A stretch of DNA of 64,000 nt from NCBI GenBank assembly GCA_041395245.1, contig JAWLAY010000017.1, forward strand, positions 38,863 to 102,862, written 5' to 3'. The number at the start of each line of letters is the position of its first letter. Position 1 is the first letter of the stretch. The stretch comes from Aquimonas sp041395245. GTDB lineage: Bacteria > Pseudomonadota > Gammaproteobacteria > Xanthomonadales > Xanthomonadaceae. The notes beneath the pieces were generated by a model that was not told the origin of the DNA, did no database searches, and saw nothing but the letters and a program-made list of their open reading frames with translations. Positions 8,860 through 16,819 of this stretch are shown piece by piece. The position numbers and the translations under genes are program-made.

Positions 8860-9992
8860 GCGCTTGGCAGCAGCGAGTCCTGCTGGTCTGTGCCGCCATA
8901 GGGTTGAGCGCATGCACACCCCAGGCAACCAAGACACCACCGCCCGTCCCCATCGAACCTGCACCGGCGATGCCGGTCGCTTCCCCGGCACCGCAAACCG
9001 AACCCGCGCCGCTGCCCATGCCAGCGCCGGATCTGCATGCCCGCTTGCGCAACCAGTTGCAATCGCCAACCTGTACCGGAACCGAGTCGGTGGATCGCTG
9101 GGCTCGACTGTATGGCGGCAAGCCCGAACGCTTTGCCGCGCATATCGAGCGCATTCACCCCCTGCTGGACTTCGTTCTGCGCGGCGTCGAGCAACGCCAG
9201 CTTCCGGGCGAGTTCGCTCTGATCCCACTGGTCGAAAGCGACTACAACCCGGCCGCGCGTGCTCGATCCGGCCCGGCCGGAATGTGGCAGTTCACCGCCG
9301 ATACGGCGCGCTCCCGCGGCCTTCAAGTCAACAACCGTGTCGATGAGCGCATGCTGCCCGGACCCGCGACCGACGCAGCGCTCGGATTGCTGCAACACTA
9401 TTTCGATACCTATCAAAACTGGCAGTTGGCCATGGCCAGCTACAACGCCGGTGGATTTCGCATCCGCAAACTACTGGAACGCACGCCACTACGCGCCGGT
9501 CAGCAGTTGCCCGACGGTACACCACGAACAACCCACGAATATCTGGACAAACTTGAAGCCTGGCGTTGCCTGTTCGTCAATCCGGAACGCTACGGCCTCG
9601 CCTTGCCCAATGTGCCCGATCCCGAGCCCTTGGTCCTGCGTCCCGCGCGTCCCGAGCTGCGCTCGCTGGATGTCGTGACCCAAGTCACCGGTCTTTCCGC
9701 GCAACAAATCGCCGCATGGAACCCGACCCTTGCACGCAGTGGATTCGCGGAAGATGCCGCCGCCTGGCTGTTGCCACGATCGGCCCATCAGGCCATCGAT
9801 GAGTTCAGCGGGCGACTGGCCCGTGGAGAGGTGGCACTGCCCCCGCCTCGCGAGCACGAGGTCCGTGCCGGTGACACGCTGTCGGCCATCGCCAAGCGCT
9901 ATGGCCTGAGTACCGCGCAACTGATGCGACTGAATCGCCTCACTGCACATTCGATCCTGCGCATTGGACAACGCATCCGTCTGGAGCACTGA
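8856..9992 (+). CDS. mltD: Membrane-bound lytic murein transglycosylase D with LysM
   Basis: 378 residues. Starts at the ATG overlapping the gloB stop. Residues 1-20 are a lipoprotein signal (LLVCAAIGLSAC, lipobox LSAC), followed by a Pro/Ala-rich linker of about 40 residues that would span the periplasm. The SLT domain covers about 80-230: PLVESDYNP has the catalytic Glu, SGPAGMWQFTADTAR and MASYNAGGF are the other family signatures. A single LysM repeat (HEVRAGDTLSAIAKRYGLS, then LNRLTAHSILRIGQRIRL) closes the protein; many MltD proteins carry two or more, so this one is short. It cleaves peptidoglycan to 1,6-anhydro-muropeptides at the outer-membrane side. Confidence 0.93.
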   Translation: MSAWQQRVLLVCAAIGLSACTPQATKTPPPVPIEPAPAMPVASPAPQTEPAPLPMPAPDLHARLRNQLQSPTCTGTESVDRWARLYGGKPERFAAHIERIHPLLDFVLRGVEQRQLPGEFALIPLVESDYNPAARARSGPAGMWQFTADTARSRGLQVNNRVDERMLPGPATDAALGLLQHYFDTYQNWQLAMASYNAGGFRIRKLLERTPLRAGQQLPDGTPRTTHEYLDKLEAWRCLFVNPERYGLALPNVPDPEPLVLRPARPELRSLDVVTQVTGLSAQQIAAWNPTLARSGFAEDAAAWLLPRSAHQAIDEFSGRLARGEVALPPPREHEVRAGDTLSAIAKRYGLSTAQLMRLNRLTAHSILRIGQRIRLEH

Positions 9993-10182
9993 TCCACCAG
10001 AGCAGCGTGTTCGCTGACATGCCATTACTCAATACGGTGGCGCACTGCGGGTCTGCGCCTGCTTGCGTGCATACTTCCGTCCAGCAGTGACCCGTGGTCA
10101 CTGTGAACCGCTGATTCGACCACCATTCCAGCAGCGCCTGATCCGTTTCGGGCTGCGAGTCATCGTACAAGGGAGAGTTCCA

Positions 10183-10971
10183 ATGGGCTTCATGCAAGGC
10201 AAACGCGCACTCATCGTCGGCATCGCCAGCCACCGTTCCATTGCCTGGGGAATTGCCGAAGCCATGCACAAGCAGGGCGCGCAACTGGCCTTCACCTACC
10301 AGAACGACAAGCTGAAATCGCGCGTCGAGGAAGCGGCGCAAGAGTTTGGCTCGAACATCGTGCTGCCCTGTGATGTTGGTGTCGATGCGGAAATCGATAC
10401 CGTGGTGAACGAACTCGGCAAGCACTGGGATGGCCTGGATACACTCGTGCACTCGGTCGGATTCGCACCGCGCGAGGCCCTGGACGGCGGCTTTCTCGAT
10501 GGACTGAACCGCGAGAACTTCCGCATTGCACACGATATCTCCAGCTACAGTCTGGCAGCGCTGGCCAAGGCGTTCCGCCCGATGATGCAGGGCCGTCACG
10601 GCAGCATTCTCACCCTGAGCTACCTCGGCGCCGAACGCGCACTCGTCAACTACAACGTGATGGGTCTGGCCAAGGCCAGCCTCGAAGCCTGTGTGCGCTA
10701 TCTGGCCTTGAACCTGGGCCCGGAAGGTACCCGCGTCAATGCCATTTCGGCAGGCCCGATCAAGACCCTCGCCGCGGCAGGCATCGGCAATCTCCGCAAG
10801 ATGCTGAGCCACGTCGAGGAAAACGCGCCGATCCGTCGCACCGTGACCATCGAAGACGTCGGCAATGTCGCCGCCTTCCTTTGCTCCGATCTGGCAGCGG
10901 GTATCACGGGCGAAACCACCTACGTCGACGGTGGCTACAACATCCTGGGCATGACCGGAATCGAGGGCTAA
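10183..10971 (+). CDS. fabI: Enoyl-[acyl-carrier-protein] reductase (NADH) FabI
   Basis: 262 residues. Catalyses the last reduction of each fatty-acid elongation cycle. Start fixed by the GGGAGAG ribosome binding site 5 nt before the ATG at 10183. Features: MGFMQGKRALIVGIAS (modified glycine-rich NADH loop typical of FabI), HSVGFAPREAL, and the catalytic SYLGAERALVNYNVMGLAKA with Y-x6-Y-x6-K. ISAGPIKTLAAAGI is the flexible substrate-binding loop that also binds triclosan-type inhibitors. The gene stands alone, with mltD 190 nt upstream and a convergent sulfotransferase-like gene downstream. Confidence 0.96.
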   Translation: MGFMQGKRALIVGIASHRSIAWGIAEAMHKQGAQLAFTYQNDKLKSRVEEAAQEFGSNIVLPCDVGVDAEIDTVVNELGKHWDGLDTLVHSVGFAPREALDGGFLDGLNRENFRIAHDISSYSLAALAKAFRPMMQGRHGSILTLSYLGAERALVNYNVMGLAKASLEACVRYLALNLGPEGTRVNAISAGPIKTLAAAGIGNLRKMLSHVEENAPIRRTVTIEDVGNVAAFLCSDLAAGITGETTYVDGGYNILGMTGIEG

Positions 10972-10990
10972 CCTCGGCGTCCATGCAGCG

Positions 10991-11021
10991 GTGGGTCTTC
11001 ACCGGAATCGGGAAGACTCAC
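10991..11021. repeat. Imperfect inverted repeat after fabI
   Basis: GTGGGTCTTC and GAAGACTCAC pair at 9 of 10 positions across an 11-nt loop, 20 nt after the fabI stop. It could end transcription of fabI or of the convergent gene, but there is no T-run after it on either strand, so a classic intrinsic terminator is not shown. Confidence 0.35.
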
Positions 11022-11063
11022 CCCGTTCGCTGAAAATGCGTGCCCGCCGTTTCTCAGCGACTG

Positions 11064-12083
11064 TCAAGGGACAGGCAGCAGTGACTCGCGATGCCAAGTC
11101 ATGGCATCGTCGATTTCTTCGCGATATTGATGAATCGACTGATCCAGTTCGCGCCGTCGTGCAGCACGATCGAAGTGCTGCGAGGGATCTTTCGAATATC
11201 GTTCCAAGGCAGCACCCTGCAATGCGTTTTGTACCTCGACCCGGGTGGTCTCCAAACCCAATGCGGAGGCAAGACGGGATGTCTGCGCCTCAGGGTCGGC
11301 CAACCAGTCGTCAAAGTCGACGGACGCGACCGGCTGGTTCAAGCGCGCCTGAAATTGATTCACACGGCGCCTTTCGACCTCCCAGCTCAAGGCGATCGCC
11401 CTCGCTGGCGTCAAACCATACAGACGTAGCGCGAGCGCATCGTTGGTCCAGGACTGCCAGTCCGAAAGTCGAGGGAGCGTGTTCAGCCAAGCCTGATGGC
11501 GCAAGCCGGGTTCACGCAGCAGGGCGGCAAGGTAGTCGCGCAGATCGATGTGCAAGAAGACCGCTGTGTCATCGACACCCAATAGACGTTCGGCCAGTGC
11601 GCTGCAAATGCTGGTTGGCTTGATCACCACCCGCTGCCCGGGGTCAAAGCCTCGCCCGAGCAACCTCAGACTGGTCGAGAGTAGTCCTTCCCAACGCTCA
11701 CGCGATACGCGCGCCAAAGGCGTATCCAACTCCATCCGGTAGGACTCGAGAGAAAGGAGACACTGCGGCTCGCGCAATCCCAACACGCCCGAGAAGCCGT
11801 CCACTACCCTGCTAAGCAGGGTCGACCCACAATGCCCGAGGTGAAATATCCAGCGGATCGGGCATCGCCGCACGCCCGCGCGGTCCAGTTCCGCGCACAG
11901 CGCCAACGCATCCACGATGGCGGAAGAATGACGACCTTGAACCAGACTACGGGGGTCAAGAAACGTGGCAGTCCGAACGAGCCGTTCGTCAACCTGAACA
12001 AACTCGAATCGAGATTTCTCCACATCGAGCCGAACCGGGAAGGCCGCAGCGGAAATCAGCCCTTGTTGCTCTCCGTCGCGCAT
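11064..12083 (-). CDS. Sulfotransferase-like P-loop protein
   Basis: 339 residues from the ATG at 12081-12083, which has GAGG 6 nt upstream; the frame extends to 12146, but that would run through the tRNA terminator. IFHLGHCGSTLLSRVVDGF at about residues 70-88 matches the PAPS-binding 5' loop of sulfotransferases ([HG]xGSTLL), and HIDLRDYLAALLREPG resembles their 3' phosphate-binding strand (hDLRD). The C-terminal third is charged and helical. Acceptor unknown; no sulfate-activation or polysaccharide genes are adjacent. Transcribed away from tRNA-Ser on the same strand. Confidence 0.68.
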   Translation of the reverse strand: MRDGEQQGLISAAAFPVRLDVEKSRFEFVQVDERLVRTATFLDPRSLVQGRHSSAIVDALALCAELDRAGVRRCPIRWIFHLGHCGSTLLSRVVDGFSGVLGLREPQCLLSLESYRMELDTPLARVSRERWEGLLSTSLRLLGRGFDPGQRVVIKPTSICSALAERLLGVDDTAVFLHIDLRDYLAALLREPGLRHQAWLNTLPRLSDWQSWTNDALALRLYGLTPARAIALSWEVERRRVNQFQARLNQPVASVDFDDWLADPEAQTSRLASALGLETTRVEVQNALQGAALERYSKDPSQHFDRAARRRELDQSIHQYREEIDDAMTWHRESLLPVP

Positions 12084-12100
12084 CGTCGGCCTCGGCTGTG

Positions 12101-12135
12101 AACAAACAGAAAAGGCTGCCGTTTCGGGCAGCCTT
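12101..12135 (-). terminator. Intrinsic terminator of tRNA-Ser
   Basis: Perfect 9-bp stem (AAGGCTGCC at 12112-12120 with GGCAGCCTT at 12127-12135) with a 6-nt loop. On the minus strand the stem is followed by CTTTTCTGTTTG, a T-rich tail, and it starts 13 nt after the CCA end of the tRNA. Confidence 0.82.
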
Positions 12136-12147
12136 CTCGGGTGCATC

Positions 12148-12238
12148 TGGCGGAGAAGGAGGGATTCGAACCCTCGTTACGTCGGAGACGTAAACCGGAT
12201 TTCGAATCCGGCGCATTCGACCACTCTGCCACCTCTCC
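12148..12238 (-). tRNA. tRNA-Ser, anticodon CGA
   Basis: Read on the minus strand, 91 nt beginning GGAGAGGTGGCAGAG and ending CTTCTCCGCCA with an encoded CCA. The acceptor arms GGAGAGG/CTTCTCC pair with one G-T. The anticodon arm CCGGATTCGAAATCCGG places CGA in the loop, reading UCG serine codons. A long variable arm (TACGTC-TCC-GACGTA) and the T-arm GAGGGTTCGAATCCCTC are as expected for a class II serine tRNA. Confidence 0.97.
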
Positions 12239-12286
12239 GTATCGGGGTGCTCGCGACATCTTTCGATGCCGTGGTCAGGGCCGCGA

Positions 12287-12315
12287 ACTATACTCGCCCA
12301 CCTTCGGCAGAACAA
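12287..12315 (-). promoter_or_regulatory. Probable sigma-70 promoter of tRNA-Ser
   Basis: On the minus strand TTGTTC (12310-12315) is followed by a 17-nt spacer and TATAGT (12287-12292), about 49 nt upstream of the mature tRNA 5' end. The -10 is close to consensus, the -35 weak. The predicted start near 12280 would give a leader of roughly 40 nt for RNase P to remove. Confidence 0.5.
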
Positions 12316-12471
12316 GCTGCAGGCGCTGCGACGAATTCATGCCGATGACAGCCGCGTGCTTCGATCCACGTATACCGGTTGCACGCCAATGGACCCGCGC
12401 GGCATCATGCGATGTGCTGCCACCCAGCCCGGATTGTGCTTGCGAGCTGCATCCGCCTTTCCATCCAATGA

Positions 12472-13182
12472 ATGCCCCGCATGATCGAATTCGGACTGTT
12501 AAGCCATGTTGGACTCCGCCGAGAGCACAACGAAGACACCTTTTATGGCGACAGTGAGCTGGGTCTGTGGCTGGTTGCAGATGGCATGGGCGGGCACGAG
12601 TTTGGCGAAGTGGCCAGTGCGATGGCGCGCGACATCATCGTGCGCGAGGTGCGCGGCGGCACACACCTGATCGACGCTATCCGACGCGCCGACAGCGAAA
12701 TCATTGAACACTCCAAGCGCCGCAACGATGCGCTGCCGATGGGCACGACCGTCGCCTCCGCGCGCATCAACCAGAACCGCTTCGAAGTGGCCTGGGTTGG
12801 CGACAGTCGCGCCTATCTCTGGAACGGTGAACTGCAGCAACTGTCGCACGACCACTCCTACGTGCAGGAGTTGATCGAACAGGGCGCCATCACGGCAGAA
12901 CAGGCTCGCAGTCATCCGCACCGCAATGTGGTAACCCAGGCCCTCGGCGTGACCGACCCGCAGTCGCTGCGGGTGGAATCACTGAGCGGCGAACTGAAGC
13001 CCGGCATGCAGTTACTCCTGTGCAGTGACGGCCTGACCGAAGAAGTCGATGACGCGGGGATTGCACGGGTGCTGCGCCGCAGTGACCTGAGTGCGCAGGA
13101 ATGTGTTGACCAGTTGATCGTGGCGGCGCTCGACGGTGGTGGCTCCGACAACATCACGGTGGTGCTGATTCGCCGCCACTGA
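12472..13182 (+). CDS. PP2C-family protein Ser/Thr phosphatase
   Basis: 236 residues, a stand-alone PP2C (PppA/Stp1-like) domain. The metal-binding and catalytic motifs appear in order: GLRREHNEDTFYG, LVADGMGGHEFGEVAS, MGTTVASA, VAWVGDSRAYLW, LCSDGLTEEV and GGGSDNITVVL. Such enzymes reverse Hanks-type kinases; the kinase at 24556-26751 is a possible partner but is 11 kb away. A second in-frame ATG lies at 12481, and neither start has a strong ribosome binding site. It is followed after 23 nt by the dienelactone hydrolase gene and may head that operon. Confidence 0.92.
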   Translation: MPRMIEFGLLSHVGLRREHNEDTFYGDSELGLWLVADGMGGHEFGEVASAMARDIIVREVRGGTHLIDAIRRADSEIIEHSKRRNDALPMGTTVASARINQNRFEVAWVGDSRAYLWNGELQQLSHDHSYVQELIEQGAITAEQARSHPHRNVVTQALGVTDPQSLRVESLSGELKPGMQLLLCSDGLTEEVDDAGIARVLRRSDLSAQECVDQLIVAALDGGGSDNITVVLIRRH

Positions 13183-13205
13183 ACCTATTCAGGCAAGGAC
13201 AGCAG

Positions 13206-13883
13206 ATGTCCACGATTTCTCTCGACACCGTCCACGGCCCGATCAGCGCTTGGCGCGCCGATCCACCGGCGGGACCGCCTGTCCTTGGCGGTCTGGTTCT
13301 GGTGCAGGAAATTTTTGGCGTCAACGCGCACATTCGACACGTTGCCCGTCGTTTTGCGGATGCGGGTCTGGTGGTGATTGCACCGGCCGTGATGGACTAC
13401 GTGAGCGCGGGCGTGGAACTGGACTACACCGCGGACGGCATCGCCGTCGGGCGCGAGATCATGGCCGAAGTCGGCTTTGATCGCTGTGTCGCCGCCTGCG
13501 CGGCGGCCAGTGATCTCCTGCGGCAAGAACATCTGTCCCCTGCCGTGGTCGGGTTCTGCATTGGCGGCAGCATCGCCCTGCTGTGCTGCACGCGCCTGGG
13601 TTTGCCTGCTGTGAGCTACTACGGCGGGCGCAGCATGGCCTTTCGATACGAATGTCCACAGGCGCCGCTGCTGATGCATTTTGGTCGCCACGATGCCCTG
13701 ATTCCTGCCGATCACGTCGAAGCGCAGCGGCGGTCGTTCCCCACCGCGCAGATTGAAATCCACGAGGCCGGTCACGGCTTCAACTGCGAGCAGCGCGCCG
13801 ACTACAACGCCGAGGCCGCCGACGCGGCCTTCAGGCAGACCCTCGCGTTTCTGCGCCGTGAGCTGAGCAAGGGAAAAACCTGA
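13206..13883 (+). CDS. Dienelactone hydrolase family protein
   Basis: 225 residues, alpha/beta hydrolase. VVGFCIGGSIAL holds the Cys nucleophile (G-x-C-x-G), FGRHDALIPADHVE the catalytic Asp and HEAGHGFNC the His. LVLVQEIFGVNAHIRHVARRFA matches the carboxymethylenebutenolidase group. The true substrate may be a carbamate, ester or lactone, since no chlorocatechol genes are present. An AAGGA ribosome binding site lies 7 nt before the ATG. The HIT gene starts 2 nt after its stop. Confidence 0.88.
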   Translation: MSTISLDTVHGPISAWRADPPAGPPVLGGLVLVQEIFGVNAHIRHVARRFADAGLVVIAPAVMDYVSAGVELDYTADGIAVGREIMAEVGFDRCVAACAAASDLLRQEHLSPAVVGFCIGGSIALLCCTRLGLPAVSYYGGRSMAFRYECPQAPLLMHFGRHDALIPADHVEAQRRSFPTAQIEIHEAGHGFNCEQRADYNAEAADAAFRQTLAFLRRELSKGKT

Positions 13884-13885
13884 TC

Positions 13886-14332
13886 ATGTCCGAGTTCGGC
13901 CTGCATCCCCGCCTTGCTGCCGACAGCCATCTGCTGGCCGATCTGCCGCTTTGCCAGTTGCGACGTATGCGTGATGCGCGCTGGCTGTGGCTGCTGCTGG
14001 TGCCGAGACTGTCGGATCGACGCGAACTGACCGATCTCGATTCCACGCAGCAAGCGCAACTGATGCGCGAAATCGACCTGTGCTCGCGCCTGCTGCTGAC
14101 GGTCGCCAAACCGACCAAACTGAATACGGCGGTGCTGGGCAATGTCGTCGAGCAACTGCATGTCCATCTGGTCGCGCGCCACGTCGGCGATGCCGCCTGG
14201 CCCGGACCGATCTGGGGTTTAGGACAGATCGAAGCCCGCGACGAGGCGTACTGGACCGACGAGCGTCTGCAGCTACTGGAAACGCTGGCAACGCTTGCCG
14301 ACGTCGGCCAACAGGTGATTTCCACGCGATGA
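13886..14332 (+). CDS. HIT-domain nucleotide hydrolase-like protein
   Basis: 148 residues. VVEQLHVHLVARHVGDAAWPGP is the histidine-triad signature, here written HVHLVAR: the first two histidines, including the expected nucleophile, are kept and the third is Val. KLNTAVLGN is the usual preceding strand (KxNxxxxGN). HIT proteins hydrolyse dinucleoside polyphosphates or nucleotidyl adducts; the substrate of this bacterial branch is not settled. Its stop overlaps the pxpB start (ATGA). Confidence 0.85.
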   Translation: MSEFGLHPRLAADSHLLADLPLCQLRRMRDARWLWLLLVPRLSDRRELTDLDSTQQAQLMREIDLCSRLLLTVAKPTKLNTAVLGNVVEQLHVHLVARHVGDAAWPGPIWGLGQIEARDEAYWTDERLQLLETLATLADVGQQVISTR

Positions 14333-15081
14333 ACGCCGTGACACAGCCCGGCCTGACCCTGGAAACGCTTGGGGACAGCGCGGTTCTCGCCGTACTGGGT
14401 GACAGCCTTCATCCCGAACTCAATCGCGCCGTACTGGCGCTCGCCGCAGAACTGGACCGTCAACGACCGAAAGGTGTGGTGGATATCGTGCCCGCCTATG
14501 CCTCCGTCGCGGTCCACTATCTGCCACTGCGAATGGATACTCCAGCCGACCAAAGCCGTCGCACGATCGAGAGCTGGATTCGTCAAACCTGGTCGCAGCT
14601 GCACTGGGAGGCCCAGCATGATTCCGCAAGCGGCAACGAGGATGTTTGGCATCAGAACATCCTGCCGGTGCCGGTCTGCTACGGCGGTGACTATGGTCCG
14701 GATATCGAACACGTCGCGGCGCATTGCCGGATGACGGTCGACGAAGTCATCGCCCGCCATAGTGCGCCGATCTACCGTGTGGCCATGCTCGGCTTCCAGC
14801 CCGGCTTTCCTTACCTGCTGGGACTCGACCCACGACTGGAAACACCGCGCTTGGCGTCTCCCCGCACCCGCATTGCCGCAGGTGCCGTCGGCATTGGCGG
14901 CGCGCAGACAGGCATCTATCCCTTGCCCAGTCCCGGCGGCTGGCAACTCATCGGCTGGTCGCCGCTGCGCCTGTTTGATCCGCAACGCCAGCCCGCCACC
15001 CTGCTGCGTGCCGGATCGCGACTGCGCTTCGTACCCACCGCCATCGAGGACATCGACAACCTGCCACAGGGCGCGCGATGA
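14329..15081 (+). CDS. pxpB: 5-oxoprolinase subunit B
   Basis: 250 residues from the ATG that overlaps the HIT stop. Carries the KipI/allophanate-hydrolase-subunit-1 core: VPVCYGGDYGPDIEHVA, MLGFQPGFPYLLGLDPRL, and GAVGIGGAQTGIYPLPSPGG followed by WSPLRLFDP. With PxpC and PxpA it forms the ATP-dependent enzyme that opens 5-oxoproline to glutamate. PxpA (LamB/YcsF family) is not in this window, although the three are commonly clustered, so it must be elsewhere or missing. Overlaps pxpC by 4 nt. Confidence 0.92.
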   Translation: MNAVTQPGLTLETLGDSAVLAVLGDSLHPELNRAVLALAAELDRQRPKGVVDIVPAYASVAVHYLPLRMDTPADQSRRTIESWIRQTWSQLHWEAQHDSASGNEDVWHQNILPVPVCYGGDYGPDIEHVAAHCRMTVDEVIARHSAPIYRVAMLGFQPGFPYLLGLDPRLETPRLASPRTRIAAGAVGIGGAQTGIYPLPSPGGWQLIGWSPLRLFDPQRQPATLLRAGSRLRFVPTAIEDIDNLPQGAR

Positions 15082-16055
15082 GTCTGGAAATCCTCAAGCC
15101 CGGACTTTTGACCAGCGTGCAGGATCTCGGACGCCCGCATCACCGCGCGCTGGGCGTGCCGGTTGGCGGTGCGGCAGATACCTTCAGCCTGCAGGTCGCC
15201 AACGCACTGGTGGGCAATGACAGTGGTGCCGCCGCACTGGAAATCACCCTGATCGGCCCGCGACTGCGCTTCACGCAAGATGCCGTCATCGCGCTGTGCG
15301 GCGGTCGCTTTGAAGCGAGCCTCGACGATCTGGCCCTGCCAATGTGGCGCGCCATGCGCGTCGCCGCTGGCAGCATCATCGACATCGGACGCAGCCAACG
15401 CGGCGCACGGCTCTATCTCGCCGTCGCGGGTGGATTGAACTGTCCCAGCGTCCTCGGCAGTCGCGCTACCGCTCTGGACGGGGGATTCGGTGGTTGGCAG
15501 GGACGCGCACTGCAAGCCGGAGACCGGTTCGTGTTGTCGGACTGCTTCAGTCTGGGTCGACATTGGCCACGCCAGAGCATCGGCCTGCATCTTGCCCGCT
15601 GGTGGGCCAATCCTGCACCGGCACTGAGTCTGGACCCGGTCGCGGAAGTTGGCTTGCTGCCCGGACGCCATCCGCCGACCGACAGCGAACTGCTGTTCGG
15701 CACGGAATACCTGGTCGACTCGCGTTCCAACCGCATGGGCCTGCGCCTCGACAGCGAAACACCCCTGTCGATCAGCGCCCCATCCACGCTGTCCGAACCC
15801 GTAAGCATCGGCACCGTACAACTGCCACCCGAAGGCAAACCCATCGTCCTGCTGGCCGACGCCCAGACCATTGGCGGCTACCCCCGAATCGGCCACGTCC
15901 CCAGCGCCGACCTGCCGCGTCTCGCCCAACTCGCCCCCAACGACCGTCTACGCTTCGTCCCCCACAACGAAGCGCAAGCCCTGCAACGCCTGCAACAACT
16001 GGATCGCCACCTGCAACGCCTGCAGGACGCGGCGAAAGAAGCGCTGAAGCATTGA
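15078..16055 (+). CDS. pxpC: 5-oxoprolinase subunit C
   Basis: 325 residues, KipA/allophanate-hydrolase-subunit-2 family. It opens with LEILKPGLLTSVQDLGRPHH and GVPVGGAADTFSLQVANALVGN, and has SNRMGLRLDSETPL and ILLADAQTIGGYPRIGHV, all family signatures. It partners PxpB in binding and phosphorylating 5-oxoproline. Last gene of the run starting at 12472 or 13206; it converges on ssb with a shared hairpin between them. Confidence 0.92.
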   Translation: MSLEILKPGLLTSVQDLGRPHHRALGVPVGGAADTFSLQVANALVGNDSGAAALEITLIGPRLRFTQDAVIALCGGRFEASLDDLALPMWRAMRVAAGSIIDIGRSQRGARLYLAVAGGLNCPSVLGSRATALDGGFGGWQGRALQAGDRFVLSDCFSLGRHWPRQSIGLHLARWWANPAPALSLDPVAEVGLLPGRHPPTDSELLFGTEYLVDSRSNRMGLRLDSETPLSISAPSTLSEPVSIGTVQLPPEGKPIVLLADAQTIGGYPRIGHVPSADLPRLAQLAPNDRLRFVPHNEAQALQRLQQLDRHLQRLQDAAKEALKH

Positions 16056-16078
16056 GCAAATTGGCTCGCGTCAAACGA

Positions 16079-16106
16079 AACAAGCCACGCGGTGGCGTGG
16101 CTTGTT
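16079..16106. terminator. Hairpin terminator between pxpC and ssb
   Basis: AACAAGCCACGC (16079-16090) and GCGTGGCTTGTT (16095-16106) form a perfect 12-bp stem with a 4-nt loop in the 73-nt gap between two convergent genes. On the minus strand the stem is followed by TCGTTTGAC, a modest T-run, so it serves ssb best and may also stop pxpC transcripts. Confidence 0.72.
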
Positions 16107-16128
16107 GGGTAAACGGAAACCCGGACGA

Positions 16129-16650
16129 TCAGAAGGGAATATCGTCTTCCGGGAAATCGGCCACGCGTGAATCGGGCATTGGGGCCGATGGGCCATTGTC
16201 GCGCGGAGGCATGCCGCCGCTCTGACGGGGCGGGGCGCTACGCGAGTATCCGCCACGATCTGCGCCGCGGTCGCCGCCCGCGTCTGATCGTTCGCTGCGA
16301 TCACCTTGTGGACGGCCGCCGAGCATCTGCATTTCGTTGGCGATGATATCGGTGCTGTAGCGCTCGTTGCCGTCGCGATCCATGTATTTATCGGTACGCA
16401 GGCTACCTTCCACGTATACCTGACTACCTTTGCGCAGGTATTCGGAGGCGATTTCGGCGAGCTTGCCGAAGAATTTGACGCGGTGCCATTCGGTCCGTTC
16501 CTGCTTCTGGCCCTGTTTATCGGTCCAACTTTCGTTGGTGGCCAGGCGGACCGAGGTGATGGTGGTACCACCGCCACCTGCCGGATAGCGGGTTTCCGGG
16601 TCGGCGCCCAACGTGCCGACGAGAATGACTTTGTTGATGCCGCGTGCCAT
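16129..16650 (-). CDS. ssb: Single-stranded DNA-binding protein
   Basis: 173 residues. The OB-fold covers residues 1-110 (MARGINKVILVGTLGADPE, TNESWTDKQGQKQERTEWH, YLRKGSQVYVEGSLRT). A Gly/Arg/Ser-rich disordered tail of about 50 residues follows, ending in the acidic tip FPEDDIPF that recruits replication and repair partners such as Exonuclease I, PriA and RecQ. Divergent from ispB. Confidence 0.96.
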   Translation of the reverse strand: MARGINKVILVGTLGADPETRYPAGGGGTTITSVRLATNESWTDKQGQKQERTEWHRVKFFGKLAEIASEYLRKGSQVYVEGSLRTDKYMDRDGNERYSTDIIANEMQMLGGRPQGDRSERSDAGGDRGADRGGYSRSAPPRQSGGMPPRDNGPSAPMPDSRVADFPEDDIPF

Positions 16651-16805
16651 GGGGGCTCCTGTTGTCCGGGGCGCCGTCGATCAACGGCACAGGCGGCAGA
16701 GTATACCTGCGCACAAGGTGTGCCCCGTCGGAGTTGCGGGCCTTGGTCGGTAGGAATTCGCCGCGATGTGAAATCCACGCAAGCGGACCCACACGCAAGC
16801 CCCGC

Positions 16806-16811
16806 TATACT
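16806..16811 (+). promoter_or_regulatory. Probable -10 box of ispB giving a near-leaderless mRNA
   Basis: TATACT matches the sigma-70 -10 consensus at 5 of 6 positions and ends 8 nt before the ispB ATG at 16820, so transcription would start at or next to the start codon. No clear -35 was found at the expected distance, and there is no ribosome binding site before the ATG, which fits a leaderless message. Confidence 0.4.
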
Positions 16812-16819
16812 TGCGCCCC

